A stretch of 64,000 nt of DNA from CADEED01 sp035765415 (GCA_035765415.1 DASTXR010000006.1:62001-126000); one strand, 5' to 3'. Counted from the stretch's first letter, positions 1 through 11,244 are shown. The notes: generated by a model not told the origin, from the letters alone. Numbers and translations: made by a program.

Positions 1-3000
1 GCTCCGGATCTTCGAACAACCACCATCCGTCGAGCAGCGCGACCGTGAGGTGCGTGGTCAGCGATTTGTCACTCATCTCGTTGAGCAGCAGAAGTCCGTT
101 GCGGCGCATGGCGGCCTTGGCATTGCGCAAGGTGCGCCGGATGTCGCGCGTGGCGTGCAGCACGTTGGTCGCAATCACCAGGTCATAGGAGCCGAGGTCG
201 ATTCCCTGGGCTTCGATGGGCTGCTCGATGTCGAGCCGCTGGCAGACGATGTACGGATTCGCCGGCTTGTAATGCTCCTCCGCATGCAGGAAGAACGCCT
301 TCGACAGATCGGTGTAACGGTATTCTTCGACCGCCTCGTGGAACGGCCGCAACTTCGCGAACACCGCGGCCGACGTGCCGCCCGTGCCGGCGCCAATCTC
401 CAGGATCCTGATGCGCGTTTTCGGATCGGCTTGCAGGCGCTGTCGCAGGTACACGAGCGCGGCATCGGCCACCATCTCATTGAAGGTGTCGGCCACCGCG
501 TTGTTCTTGTAGAGCGAGGCCACCTTCTCCATCGAGGAGTTCGGGAAGATGATGTCCGTGGCCGAGCACTTGCCCTGCATGATGGCCGGCAGGTTCTCGA
601 GACAGTCGTTGACGAGCACGGCCAGCGCGCGGGTTTCCGGATCCTGTGCGTATACCTGGCGCTGCGCCTGCCACTCCTGCCACTTCGCCTGGCTCGCTTT
701 CGCGTTCCATCCGCGAATCGCGCCGTCATGCCAATCGAGGCAATTGCGCTCCGCGAGGAATTGCAACGCCTGCGTGACCCACGGCATGTACTTCGCCTGG
801 ATCCCCGCTTTCTTCTGCAACTCGGCCAGCGTGGCCGGAGCGGCCCCGCTGCCCTCGAACATCCGGATGAACTGGTGAGTCAGTAGTTGGGCGAACCACT
901 CTTCGAGCTGGCTGGCGGCGCGAATGTCCTTGAGCCGCGCGATCTTTTCGTGCGGCACTTCCATCTGTGTCTCGACGGATATCGCGGCCCCGGGCGTCGC
1001 GGCGGCCAGCGTGACGAGATCGTCCTGGTGGCAATTCATCAGGGCCTGCACATCCTCGGAGGCTCGCATGCACAGGACCTGGCGGATGTTGCCCTGCTGT
1101 AACGCACCGACGAAACGTTCGAAGCACTCGAAGCCTTCGCCGTCTTCGAACGCGCCCATGCTGGTCGCAGGCGCGTCTTTGGCCTGCATCCTTTCCTTGA
1201 CGAATGCCGCCCAGGCTCCCCAGTTGATCGTGCCCACCGGGAAGGTGGCGCGCCCGCGCAGCGAACGTACGAAGCTGTCGCTGAAATTGATGCCCGCGGC
1301 ATACGCCGCGACGCGTGACGCCCCGGAGAACGAATACGCCTGGCCGGAAGACAGGTAGACGAGGAAGTCGAGCGGCTCGCTCGCGAGAGCCGCATGGAAC
1401 ACCTCGCTGCCGCGTGTCTTGACGCCCGCGACCGACGCGAATTGCGACTCCGTGATCTGGTCGATCGAATTGTCCGTGCCGAAGACCATCGCGGAAAAAA
1501 TGGCGCCGTGTATCGCAGGATGTGTCTGCCTGATCACACCGATGGCCCGGCGCATGGAATCCAGATTCGAAACGTCAGCCTGAACGTAGAGCAACCCTCG
1601 ATTTTCGAACTCGCGCATCGCCGCGCTCACCGCCGGTGAGTCCTCGGCGCTTCGGCCCAGCCACACGACCCTGGCGCGATATTTCTCGAGCAGATATCGC
1701 GTGAAGATGCGGCCGACGATGCCGCTGCCGCCGGCGATCAGATACACGCCGCCGTGTTTGATGGCGGCGGGCGCCGGTGTCCCCCAGTCGAGTTTGAGGA
1801 AAGCCCGCTGGAATCTCCTGCCGGACTCGATCCTGAACACCTCGCCGCGATCGGATGGCGGCTCGCGGCTGATGATCGAGAACAACTGCTCGCGGCCGCG
1901 CGCGCTGCCGAGGTCGCCGGATGACAGGTCGAGGTTGCGCACCTGGAACTGATAATTTCCCTGCGCCAGCGAATAGGCCAGGCCCGCGCTGCCTGCGCCC
2001 GCGTACTGGCACGCGTCTTCATTCAGGGAATGAATGTCGCGCGTGAGGATGTAGGTGTCGACCTTGGTGACCTTGTGCTCCTGCTTGAGATATTTCACGA
2101 GGCGCAGCAGGGCGAGTTCGTCGCACCGGCCCGAGGCGAGGAAATACAACGCGTCGATCTTCGCGACTGACTGCAGGGCCGATTCGAATCCCGCCGTGTC
2201 GTCCGCGACGCGGATCTGCACGACATCGGCTTGCCTGTTGCGATAGTGCTCGCGGATCGTGGCGTCGAAGTCGCAGAACGAATCGTCGCCGACGATGAGC
2301 ACGCTCTGGTGCGCGCCGGGCAGTTGGCGGACCGGATCGAGGCGCTCTTCCCAGCGGTAGATATAACTCAGTCCATCCCAGCGCCGCGTCGCCGGCTGTT
2401 CCGGCTGCACGCTCGCGGGCACCACGCTTCGAACGGTTTCCTGCGCGTCGGGAGCTTCGATCCAGTAGCGATCCCTGGCGAACGGATAGCCCGGTAGTTC
2501 GATGCGCCGCGGCAGACCGGCGACGTACAGCGCGTTCCAGTCCACGCTCAGGCCTTTCGCCCACATCTCCAGGAGCTTTCCGAGCTTGCGTTGCGCCAGC
2601 CACCGCGCCACGAAGGATTCGCGCATCTCATCGTCGTTGGCGAGCAGCTTCAGTTCATCCCGGCTCTGCTTCACCTGGCCGCGATAGACGTCGGCGATGC
2701 CCTGCTCGCCCGCCAGGTAGGCTTCGAGCTTGCGCGCGAGCGAAGCGACCGTGCCCACGAGGAAACCCACGCGCTCGTTCATCGCGTCGCGGCCGACCTG
2801 CAACGTATAGGCGAGCTCGACCAGATTCACATCCGCATGGGCGCGGATGAACTCCAGCAGGTCACGAGCCTTCTGCTCGAGCTGGGGCGCGGTCCTGGCC
2901 GACAGCGGAACCATCAGCTTGTCGTCCTGCGTGACGACCGCGGTCGGCCGGACGCGCGCGGACGGCGCATGCTCGGCAACCACGATGTGTGCGTTGGTGC

Positions 3001-6000
3001 CGCTGAAGCCGAACGAGCTCACGGCGGCGCGACGCGTTTGGCCGTCGGCGACCTCCCAGTCCTGCAGGCGGTCGTTCACGTAGAAGGGGCTGCCCGCAAG
3101 CTGGATGTGCTCGTTCTGCCGCGTGAAGTTGGCCGTCGGCGGCAACTGTTTGTGTTTCAACGCGAGCATGAGCTTGATGACCCCGGCCACACCGGCGGCG
3201 GTCAGGCAATGACCGATGTTGCTCTTCACCGAACCCAGCGCGCAGCGCTGCCCTTTGCCACCGACACTCCTGAACGCCGCCTTGAGACCGGCGATCTCGA
3301 TCGGATCGCCGAGCCGCGTGCCAGTGCCATGCGCCTCGATCAGCTGGATGCCACCCGGGTCGAGACCGAACTTCTCGTACACGGATTGCAGCAGTCGGGC
3401 CTGCGAATCTTCGTTGGGCGCCGTGATGCCGTTGGTCTTGCCGTCCTGGTTGACGCCCCAACCTTCGAGCACGCCGAGGATGTGATCCTGATCGCGTTCG
3501 GCGTCGGCGAGGCGCTTCAGCACCAGCACGCCGACACCTTCGCCGATCGCAAAGCCGTTCGCGCGATCGTCGAACGTGAAACACCGGCCGTCGGTCGAGA
3601 GCATGCCGGCCTGCGCCGTCATGATGTGCATGGACGGGCCCGAGCCGACGTACACGCCGCCGGCCAGCGCCAGGTCGCTGTTCCCGGCGTTCAGGCTGTC
3701 GCAGGCATTGGCGATCGCGACCAGCGACGACGAACACGCGGTGTCGAACGAAATGCAGGGTCCCTGCAGGTTGAGCAGATAGGAGATGCGCGCCGCGAGG
3801 ATCGAGGTGGCGACTCCGGTGAAATCCTGCGCACTGAGCGGATTCCTGCGCGGCAACTGGTGGTAGTCCCCACCGGCGCAACCCACGAAGACGCCGCAGC
3901 GGCTGGCCGAAAGCGACTGCGAGTCGTAGCCGGCGTTTTCGATGCTGTGCCAGCAGGCCTGCAGGAACACGCGCTGCTGCGGATCCATGCACTCCGCTTC
4001 GACGGGCGAAATGTTGAAGAACAGCGGATCGAAGCGGTCGTAATCCTGCAAGGCGCCGAGCCACTTGCTGTTGGTCTTGCCGGGTACCGCCTCGCCTTCC
4101 TGGTAATAAGTGTCGAGCGACCAGCGCGACCTGGGCACCTCGCTGATGCAATCCTTGCCCGCGGCAATGTTCGCCCAGAACTCGTCGACGTCGTGGGCCT
4201 TGGGAAACTGTCCCGCCATTCCGATGACGGCGATACGCTGCGCCTGGCGCGCGTGCGAACGGCGTCGTGAAACCAGCGAACGGTGCGCGCCACCCGTGGA
4301 CGCGGGCGCAAGCGTGATGGTCTTCCCGGCGGTTTTTTCGACGACACGCTCCAGGGGTGCGGGAGCCGGTGAAATCACGTCGGGCGTACCGACTTTTTCA
4401 GCCTCACCCTTCACGAAGCGGCCGAGCTCCGCCAGCGTGGGATAGCTGTAGATGCGGGTCGCTTCGATGCTGGTGCCGTAACGCTCGTTGATGTTCCGGA
4501 TCCAGGTGACCCCGGTGATCGAGTCGAGGCCCAGGTCGGTGAACTGCGCGCGTTCGTTGATGTCCTCCGGCTGCATGTGCAGTTCGTGCGCCAGCAATTG
4601 CCGCAGCGAATCGAGCACGGTGGACAGTTCCAGGTCCGCGCTCGCTGTCGGCGACGGCGAAGGCGCCGGCGACGCGGCGACACCGGCATCAGCCCTGACA
4701 TCGACCTGGGCGAATTTGGCGTGGATGTGCGCGAGCGTATCCGCGCGCCCTACGAACGTGTGTTCGTGCATCCCGACTTCGAGCTGCAGCGTTTCCTCAC
4801 GCGCCTGACGGAGTGCGTGCACCCACTGACGCTTGAGATTCTTGAGCAGGCCACGCGGGCGGCACGCGATCCGCCGCGCGAGCTCGAGGGCCGCGTCGGC
4901 GACATCGCGACGCGGCAACACCGTGGCCGCGAGACCGCGCTCCTTGAGCTCGTGGCCGGACATTTCCCTGGCGAGCAACAGCGTCTCGCGGGCGAGGTCG
5001 TAGCCTATCTTCCCGGGGAACACCAGCGTCGCTCCGGCGCCGGGCGTGAAGCCATATCCCATGTAAGGGCTGGCATACCGGCTCTCCTCGCTGAACAGGA
5101 CCAGGTCGGCGAACATCCCGAATGACCAGCCGCCGCCGATGGCATGTCCTTGCATCGCGGCGATCACCGGCAGCGTGCAATCCATCGGCAGCTGGAATAC
5201 GCGCTCATCGGTGAACTGCGTTTTTCCCTCGTGGATCGCCAGCAAGGTTTCCTTGGTCCCGCCCGCGGCGAAGTAGTTGTCGTAACCGGTGAGCACGACC
5301 ACTTTGTACGCCGGCGTTTTCTCGATGTGCGCGAACGCTTCCTTCAGGCCGCTGATCAGCGCTTCGGAGAACAGGTTCTTCGCCTCGCGGTCGTGCATGC
5401 CGACGACGACCACGCCGTCCGGATGGGCCGTCAACGTGACGGCGCTCGAACGAAGCTCGATGGGGCTCGATTCGGCGGTTTCCTTCTCTTCCCGGTCCTG
5501 CCAGGTCGGCAGCGCCTTCAGCACATCTCCGGCGCGGCTGACGCGCGCCCGCTTCCACGCCGTCACCGTGTCGCGTGACCACGCGCTCCAGAAGCCCGCC
5601 CAGCGCAACGCCTGCGGGATGACTTCGGATGCATCGGCCACCGCCAGCCTGGGGCTGCGATTACGCAGATCGAGGCCCGTGAACCGCTCTGCAGTCAGGC
5701 AGGCCTCCTCGCCCAGCGAACGTCCCAGTCGGCGCACGAACAGCGACGCCACTTCCTGCGCGGGCCAGGGAGTCGTCCAGGGACCGCCGGCGCTGTACTG
5801 GCCGTTCGCCTGGTACACGCAGGCGTCACACCACAGGCCCGCGAGCCAGGCGAGCCCTTCGGCGTCCGCCGTGAAGGCCGCGATCAGCGGCAACCGGCAG
5901 TTTTGCAGCAGCATCTTCAGGTGGAGCGCTGCACCCTTCTCGATATCGCGGTCGGCGCGAGGCAGGAATCCCGCGTGTTCGCTGGTCAGCACGATGGCGC

Positions 6001-9000
6001 GGCACGCGGCGTCCTGATCGATCGCCTCGATGACGTTGCGCAGCCCGGCAACCAGCGTCTCGAGGTTGTTCGAGGTGCTCGCCAGCCGGACGACAGCGAT
6101 GCCGCCGGGCGCGACGTCCACGTCGATGCCGCTCGCGGGAACGACGAAGCCGGAATGAGCCGCGACAGGTTCGAGGTTCACGGAATTTTCCGCCGTATCG
6201 ACGACTTCCAGCGCTTTGATGAGGGGCACGAGCTCACGGGCGAGATGAGCTTTGAGCAATCGCAACGCCACCGGCGATTTGCGCGCCAGATCCGCCGCCA
6301 CTTCCGTGGCTTCAGCGTCGATGCGCGCGGCCGGCACGATGCGGCAGGTCCAGCCTTTGCCCTTGAGTTCGCGGCCGGTCAGCGGCGCGGACCGATACAG
6401 GAAATCATCCATCGACACGTCGTCGAATCGCTCGCGGAAGAAGCGCTCTTCGCTCGCCGTGGGGAAGAGCTGCTGTGCCGCATCCGTGAATGCGTAGCGC
6501 CCTTCTTCGCTGCACACCATGAGGTCGCAGAGACTGCCCGCGAGGAATCCCGCGCCGGTGACATCGCCGCGCATGACCGCGATCACGGGACAGGGAAATT
6601 CTGCAATCGCGCCGAGCAGGCGCGTTTCGATGGCGAGGTTGCAGGCACTCCTGCCGCCTTCGCCGAAGCGGCTGCCGATATTCAACCGCAGGACCTTGAG
6701 CGACGTGTCCTGCTGCGCACGCTCGAGCGCGCTCACCGCCGATTCCATGGCGTTGTCCGCGAGCTCGAGGGAGAACACGCCATCCGGGGTGGCAACCGCA
6801 GGCGGCGCCTCCGGAGCCGCCAGGTCGCTGAGCGTGACGGTCACGCGATTCCTGGGGGCGACGCTCACCACTTCTGCGGGCGCCGTGAGCCTGGCGGGTG
6901 TCGGCGCGATGATGTGCAGCGGCGCCGGCGTTTCCACGACGCCCTCGGACTGCAGTTGCAGCCCCGCGATCTGCACGCAAATTTCGCCGGCCTCGTTGAA
7001 TACATCGATGTCGCAGAGACCCGCCGCGGACGAACGCACCGAGATCCGCGGATTGTTTGAGCTGTCGGCGAACGCGCGCACGCATTCGGCGGAAACGATC
7101 GACACCGGGCCTGACAAACGCAGCACCAGGTCGGCAATCGCTGGCATGAGGTCCGCGCGCCAGTCGCCCAGGCTCAGCGGTGTAATCGTGGACTCGAGTT
7201 GCGTGGCGTCGAGGCGCGCAGGCGCTGACTGGCGATTGAACGCGGCCTGCGCCTGGCAGTGAACCACCTCACCCGTCGCGGCGCTGCCGGTGAACAGTTC
7301 GACGGCGATGACGCCGCTGGGTGCGGTCCGCAGACCCATGCGGACAGGATCGCCGTTCACGATCACGGGTGTGCCCCATTGAATGTCGCGAAACTCCCAG
7401 AATCCGGATTTCCGATCCTGCGGCGACACGATCTCGATCGCCGCGCGCATCATTTCGAGACTCGCGAGCGCGGGCAACACCTTCTGCCGGGCGGCGTCTT
7501 CGCGCAGGAACGTTTCCGTCCCGCGAAACGTCGACGCGAAACCATGCTCCTCGAGCGTGGAGGTATTGGTGTGAACCAGTGGATGGAGCACGGACGTGGT
7601 TTGACCGACCGTGTTGTTGGCCGGGCGCTCGAGCCAGTAACGGTCCCTGGCGAATGGATAGCCCGGAAGGCTCATCAGCCGTGGCCTGGCGCCACCGGAA
7701 AGTTTTTCCCACGACAGATCTGACCCGCCCACCCACGACCGGGCGAGCTTCGGAAGGTCCTGGCCCGCCATCGACAGATCGGCGCTGAACGACGGCAGAT
7801 CGGCATGACGGTCGATGACGCCCTGGAACACGTTGGCGATCGGCGCATCTCCCGCCAGGAAGCGTTCGAGCTTGCGCGCCAGCTCGCCCACCGACTGCGC
7901 GACGATGCACAGCCGGGCGTCCATGGGTTCGCGGCCGACCTGCAGTGTGTATGCGAGCGCGGGTAGTTCGATGGCCTGCTGATTGCCGATGAACGCCAGC
8001 AGATCGCGCGCGCGCTGCTGCAATTGAGCCGGCGTGCGCGCGGACAGCGGGACGATGCACGGTGATTCGCCAGGTTCAGTGGCCGCAACCGCTTCCCGCG
8101 GATATTCCTCGATGATCAAGTGCGCGTTCGAGCCACCGGCGCCGAACGAGGAAAGGCCGGCGATTCTCGGAACGCGGCGGCCGTCCACCTCGGGTTGCGG
8201 CCATTCGCGCAAGGTCTGGTTCACGACGAAAGGCGTGCTCGGAAAATCGATATGCGGATTGAGCTTCGCGGAATGCAGCGAGGGCGCGATGAGCCGATGC
8301 TTCAACTGCAGCAGCACCTTGGTGAGACCGGCGATGCCCGCCGCGGACTCGCAGTGACCGATGTTCGATTTCGCCGAGCCGATCGCGCAGAAGCCGGCTT
8401 CGGCGGAGCCCGCCTCTGCGCGGAACGCCTGCGCCAGCGCGGTAATCTCGATCGGGTCGCCGAGTTTCGTGCCCGTGCCATGCGCCTCGATGTAGCTGAC
8501 CTGCCGCGCATCGACGCGCGCCGCATCGAGCGCCTGGCGGATCACGTCCGCCTGCGCCTGCGGATTCGGCACGGTGTACCCGTTGGTCTTGCCACCATGA
8601 TTGAGCGCGCTGCCGCGAATGACACCGTAAATGTGGTTGCCGTCGCGCTCCGCGTCCGACAACCGCTTGAGTATCACCACTCCGACGCCCTCGCCCGGAA
8701 TGTAGCCGTCGCCGCCTTCACCGAAGCTCTGGCAATGCCCTTCGCCCGAGATGAACTGACCGGCGCTGAGCAGCAGATACTTGTTAGGGTGGATGCTGAC
8801 GTTCACGCCACCGGCGATCGCCAGGCTCGTCCGGCCCTGCCGCAGGTCCTGGCAGGCGATGTGAATCGCCGTGAGCGACGAGGAGCACATGGTGTCGAGC
8901 GTCAGGCTGGGACCGTGCAGGTTGAGCGCGTACGACACGCGATTGGCGATGCTGGCGAAGCTGCTGGACACCGCCATGCGGCTGCCTTGCACGCTGGCTT

Positions 9001-11239
9001 CGGCGCCGAACAGCTGGTATTCGCTGTGCATGGCGCCGGCGTACACACCCACCTGCCCCGCCTGGTTTTTCCCGTGCGGCGACTGCAGGCTGGCGCGCGT
9101 GTAGCCCGCATCTTCGATGGCCAGCCACGCGTGCTGCAGGAACAGGCGTTCCTGCGGATCGATGTTCTTGGCTTCGCGCGGCGAGATGTTGAAGAAAATC
9201 GGATCGAACTCGTCGACGCCGGAGATGAAACCGCCCCACTTGCTGAAGTGATGGCCGCTGCGCGTGCGATCGTCGCTGAAGTATTCGCGCCAGTCCCAGC
9301 GCGACGCGGGGACTTCGGTGATGCAATCCACCCCGGAGCGGAGGTTTCTCCAGAAGGCGTCGACATCGTCGGCCTGCGGATAACGGCCGCTCAGGCCCAC
9401 GATGGCGATGGCTTCCGAATCCTCAGACGGCCTGGCAACACCACGCGCACGGGCGAAGCGACTGACCTTGCGGCCCGCCACCGGTTTCGCGGGTGCGGAT
9501 TCCATGGGTGCAGCGGCTGCGGGAGACGAAAACAGGGTGGACAGTACCGCGGCGTGCGCCCTGGCGAAGTATTCGGCCAGCGCCCAGATGGTCTGGTACT
9601 CGAACAACAACGTTTTCGAGAGCGGGCCGAAAGTTTTTTCGAGCCGGCTGATGAGATCCACGGCGAGGATCGAGTCGATGCCGTACCGGTCGAGCCCCGC
9701 GTGCGGATCGATTCGCCGCGCCGGCAACTTCAGCAGCACGGAGAACTGCTCGCGTAGATAGTCGGCGGTTTTCGCCAGCAGATCGTCGGTGGCCACAGGC
9801 GCCCGTTCCGCGGAAGGCGTGGGTGCGGGAGCGAGCGCGGGTGCGGCTTCGGACTGCAGCGTCTGGCTGATCAGCACGCGGCGCAGCCGGGCCGGATCTC
9901 CTTCCATGACCAGCACCTGGGCATGCGGCGACTGCAGGGATTCATAAAACGCGCGCAGCCCGTTGGCCGTGCGCAGCGGTTCGATGCCGCACTCGCGTCG
10001 CAGCGTTTCGCGCTGGGCTGTCCCCAGCGTCATTCCGCCTTCGAGCCAGAACGGCCAATTGATCGACACGGTGCGGCCGGCCCGGTGGCCGCTGGCTACG
10101 AGGCTGTTGCGCCAGGCGGCGAACTGGTCCATGAAACCGTTCGCGGCCGCGTAGTCGGCCTGTCCCGCATTGCCCATCACGGCCGCGATCGAGGAGAACA
10201 GCGCCAGGAAATCCAGGTCGACCTGCTGGCTGGCCTGGTCCAGGTTGAAGGTGCCCATGACTTTGGGCGCCAGCACCTCGCGGAAATCCGCGGCCTGTTT
10301 CTTCAGCATGAAATTGTCGGCAATCGAGCCCGCGCAGTGAAGGATGCCATTCAATTGCCCATGTGCTTCGTGAATGGCGGCGATGAGTTGCTCCACCTGC
10401 TGCGCGTCGCAGACATCCACGGAGCGATATTCGACGCGGCCCGGATGCAGGCGCGCGAGCGCCAGGTTCCCGCCGGCGAGCGGCGAACGTCCCACGAGCA
10501 CGACCTTGGCGTGCGTGGTCTGCACGAGAATTTCCCGCGCAAACTTCGCGCCCAGGCCGCCGAGTCCGCCGGTGACCAGGTAGACGCCATGATCCTTGAA
10601 CGCGACCGCGGCGCGCTCGCCGGCGGGCGCTTCCTGCCAGCGCATCACCTGGCGGACACCCTGGGCCTGACGGGTCAGCGCTTCGCTCGCCGTGGGCACG
10701 TTGCCCTCGAGCATCGCGGCCAATTCGGCGGGGCGCGCGCGAGCGGAAACGAGAACGCACTGGCCGGACAACGACGGATGCTCCAGCGCCGCGGTCTTGA
10801 GCAAAGCCGCGAGCCCGGCGAACACGACGCACTCCGGATCGTCGGCGATCACGAGCTGCACGACTATCTTCCCGGCGGGCTTGTCGCGAAGCAGGGCCTG
10901 GATCTTCTCGAAACACGCGACCGCGTAGTCGCTGAAACGCTCCGCGATGTTTTTCTGCGGCGCGGTGCGCAACGAAATGCAGTGGCTGCCGGGCAGCAGC
11001 GCCTCGAGCTGCGCGGCATCGACGTCGCGAAGCTCGCACAGGAGCACATGGCGCTGGACCTCGCCCGCCGGAGCCTGGCGAATGTTCTCCGCCGCGCACT
11101 CCTCCCACACGGGGCTCGCCATGAGGACGCTGGTTGCGCGTTCCTCGAGCTTGAGCTGGCGAATGCCGGCCAGGGCCTGCGCCTTCGAGAGCGTGCCCGC
11201 GGCGAGGTCGTGGTAGATCTTCTGCAGTTCTCTGTTCAT
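1..11239 (-). CDS. Trans-AT polyketide synthase, modules KR-ACP / KS-DH(dead)-ECHx3-ACP / KS-KR-MT (3' end outside window)
   Basis: Continues the assembly line of the next PKS upstream and runs in frame past position 1, so the C-terminus is missing. Order (rough residues): helical docking segment starting MNREL (1-35); KR (GGLGGLG near 220, DYAAAN near 362); ACP (GIDSIL, 523); KS with DTMCSSS (783) and HGTGT; DH-like region (1220-1415) lacking the catalytic His and Asp; three crotonase/ECH-like regions (1450-1675, 1695-1920, 1930-2175); ACP with GLDSITGVTW (2240), Trp at +6 from the Ser; KS (DTACSSS, 2500); KR (GGSGIVG, 3167); C-methyltransferase (EIGAGTGG, 3615) cut by the edge. No AT domain is present, so extender units must come in trans. 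Its ATG overlaps or closely follows the upstream stop (11248 in an ATGA overlap, or 11239; I prefer the latter because docking segments usually start MNxEL). The KR-ACP start completes the KS-DH half-module of the upstream protein. Confidence 0.93.
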   Translation of the reverse strand, partial: MNRELQKIYHDLAAGTLSKAQALAGIRQLKLEERATSVLMASPVWEECAAENIRQAPAGEVQRHVLLCELRDVDAAQLEALLPGSHCISLRTAPQKNIAERFSDYAVACFEKIQALLRDKPAGKIVVQLVIADDPECVVFAGLAALLKTAALEHPSLSGQCVLVSARARPAELAAMLEGNVPTASEALTRQAQGVRQVMRWQEAPAGERAAVAFKDHGVYLVTGGLGGLGAKFAREILVQTTHAKVVLVGRSPLAGGNLALARLHPGRVEYRSVDVCDAQQVEQLIAAIHEAHGQLNGILHCAGSIADNFMLKKQAADFREVLAPKVMGTFNLDQASQQVDLDFLALFSSIAAVMGNAGQADYAAANGFMDQFAAWRNSLVASGHRAGRTVSINWPFWLEGGMTLGTAQRETLRRECGIEPLRTANGLRAFYESLQSPHAQVLVMEGDPARLRRVLISQTLQSEAAPALAPAPTPSAERAPVATDDLLAKTADYLREQFSVLLKLPARRIDPHAGLDRYGIDSILAVDLISRLEKTFGPLSKTLLFEYQTIWALAEYFARAHAAVLSTLFSSPAAAAPMESAPAKPVAGRKVSRFARARGVARPSEDSEAIAIVGLSGRYPQADDVDAFWRNLRSGVDCITEVPASRWDWREYFSDDRTRSGHHFSKWGGFISGVDEFDPIFFNISPREAKNIDPQERLFLQHAWLAIEDAGYTRASLQSPHGKNQAGQVGVYAGAMHSEYQLFGAEASVQGSRMAVSSSFASIANRVSYALNLHGPSLTLDTMCSSSLTAIHIACQDLRQGRTSLAIAGGVNVSIHPNKYLLLSAGQFISGEGHCQSFGEGGDGYIPGEGVGVVILKRLSDAERDGNHIYGVIRGSALNHGGKTNGYTVPNPQAQADVIRQALDAARVDARQVSYIEAHGTGTKLGDPIEITALAQAFRAEAGSAEAGFCAIGSAKSNIGHCESAAGIAGLTKVLLQLKHRLIAPSLHSAKLNPHIDFPSTPFVVNQTLREWPQPEVDGRRVPRIAGLSSFGAGGSNAHLIIEEYPREAVAATEPGESPCIVPLSARTPAQLQQRARDLLAFIGNQQAIELPALAYTLQVGREPMDARLCIVAQSVGELARKLERFLAGDAPIANVFQGVIDRHADLPSFSADLSMAGQDLPKLARSWVGGSDLSWEKLSGGARPRLMSLPGYPFARDRYWLERPANNTVGQTTSVLHPLVHTNTSTLEEHGFASTFRGTETFLREDAARQKVLPALASLEMMRAAIEIVSPQDRKSGFWEFRDIQWGTPVIVNGDPVRMGLRTAPSGVIAVELFTGSAATGEVVHCQAQAAFNRQSAPARLDATQLESTITPLSLGDWRADLMPAIADLVLRLSGPVSIVSAECVRAFADSSNNPRISVRSSAAGLCDIDVFNEAGEICVQIAGLQLQSEGVVETPAPLHIIAPTPARLTAPAEVVSVAPRNRVTVTLSDLAAPEAPPAVATPDGVFSLELADNAMESAVSALERAQQDTSLKVLRLNIGSRFGEGGRSACNLAIETRLLGAIAEFPCPVIAVMRGDVTGAGFLAGSLCDLMVCSEEGRYAFTDAAQQLFPTASEERFFRERFDDVSMDDFLYRSAPLTGRELKGKGWTCRIVPAARIDAEATEVAADLARKSPVALRLLKAHLARELVPLIKALEVVDTAENSVNLEPVAAHSGFVVPASGIDVDVAPGGIAVVRLASTSNNLETLVAGLRNVIEAIDQDAACRAIVLTSEHAGFLPRADRDIEKGAALHLKMLLQNCRLPLIAAFTADAEGLAWLAGLWCDACVYQANGQYSAGGPWTTPWPAQEVASLFVRRLGRSLGEEACLTAERFTGLDLRNRSPRLAVADASEVIPQALRWAGFWSAWSRDTVTAWKRARVSRAGDVLKALPTWQDREEKETAESSPIELRSSAVTLTAHPDGVVVVGMHDREAKNLFSEALISGLKEAFAHIEKTPAYKVVVLTGYDNYFAAGGTKETLLAIHEGKTQFTDERVFQLPMDCTLPVIAAMQGHAIGGGWSFGMFADLVLFSEESRYASPYMGYGFTPGAGATLVFPGKIGYDLARETLLLAREMSGHELKERGLAATVLPRRDVADAALELARRIACRPRGLLKNLKRQWVHALRQAREETLQLEVGMHEHTFVGRADTLAHIHAKFAQVDVRADAGVAASPAPSPSPTASADLELSTVLDSLRQLLAHELHMQPEDINERAQFTDLGLDSITGVTWIRNINERYGTSIEATRIYSYPTLAELGRFVKGEAEKVGTPDVISPAPAPLERVVEKTAGKTITLAPASTGGAHRSLVSRRRSHARQAQRIAVIGMAGQFPKAHDVDEFWANIAAGKDCISEVPRSRWSLDTYYQEGEAVPGKTNSKWLGALQDYDRFDPLFFNISPVEAECMDPQQRVFLQACWHSIENAGYDSQSLSASRCGVFVGCAGGDYHQLPRRNPLSAQDFTGVATSILAARISYLLNLQGPCISFDTACSSSLVAIANACDSLNAGNSDLALAGGVYVGSGPSMHIMTAQAGMLSTDGRCFTFDDRANGFAIGEGVGVLVLKRLADAERDQDHILGVLEGWGVNQDGKTNGITAPNEDSQARLLQSVYEKFGLDPGGIQLIEAHGTGTRLGDPIEIAGLKAAFRSVGGKGQRCALGSVKSNIGHCLTAAGVAGVIKLMLALKHKQLPPTANFTRQNEHIQLAGSPFYVNDRLQDWEVADGQTRRAAVSSFGFSGTNAHIVVAEHAPSARVRPTAVVTQDDKLMVPLSARTAPQLEQKARDLLEFIRAHADVNLVELAYTLQVGRDAMNERVGFLVGTVASLARKLEAYLAGEQGIADVYRGQVKQSRDELKLLANDDEMRESFVARWLAQRKLGKLLEMWAKGLSVDWNALYVAGLPRRIELPGYPFARDRYWIEAPDAQETVRSVVPASVQPEQPATRRWDGLSYIYRWEERLDPVRQLPGAHQSVLIVGDDSFCDFDATIREHYRNRQADVVQIRVADDTAGFESALQSVAKIDALYFLASGRCDELALLRLVKYLKQEHKVTKVDTYILTRDIHSLNEDACQYAGAGSAGLAYSLAQGNYQFQVRNLDLSSGDLGSARGREQLFSIISREPPSDRGEVFRIESGRRFQRAFLKLDWGTPAPAAIKHGGVYLIAGGSGIVGRIFTRYLLEKYRARVVWLGRSAEDSPAVSAAMREFENRGLLYVQADVSNLDSMRRAIGVIRQTHPAIHGAIFSAMVFGTDNSIDQITESQFASVAGVKTRGSEVFHAALASEPLDFLVYLSSGQAYSFSGASRVAAYAAGINFSDSFVRSLRGRATFPVGTINWGAWAAFVKERMQAKDAPATSMGAFEDGEGFECFERFVGALQQGNIRQVLCMRASEDVQALMNCHQDDLVTLAAATPGAAISVETQMEVPHEKIARLKDIRAASQLEEWFAQLLTHQFIRMFEGSGAAPATLAELQKKAGIQAKYMPWVTQALQFLAERNCLDWHDGAIRGWNAKASQAKWQEWQAQRQVYAQDPETRALAVLVNDCLENLPAIMQGKCSATDIIFPNSSMEKVASLYKNNAVADTFNEMVADAALVYLRQRLQADPKTRIRILEIGAGTGGTSAAVFAKLRPFHEAVEEYRYTDLSKAFFLHAEEHYKPANPYIVCQRLDIEQPIEAQGIDLGSYDLVIATNVLHATRDIRRTLRNAKAAMRRNGLLLLNEMSDKSLTTHLTVALLDGWWLFEDPE

Positions 11240-11244
11240 CCGCG

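Noticed and set aside
2591..4270. Long plus-strand open frame (559 codons)
   Set aside because: Antisense shadow of the PKS KS and flanking regions; Arg/His/Asp-rich translation without motifs, while the minus strand reads clear KS signatures.
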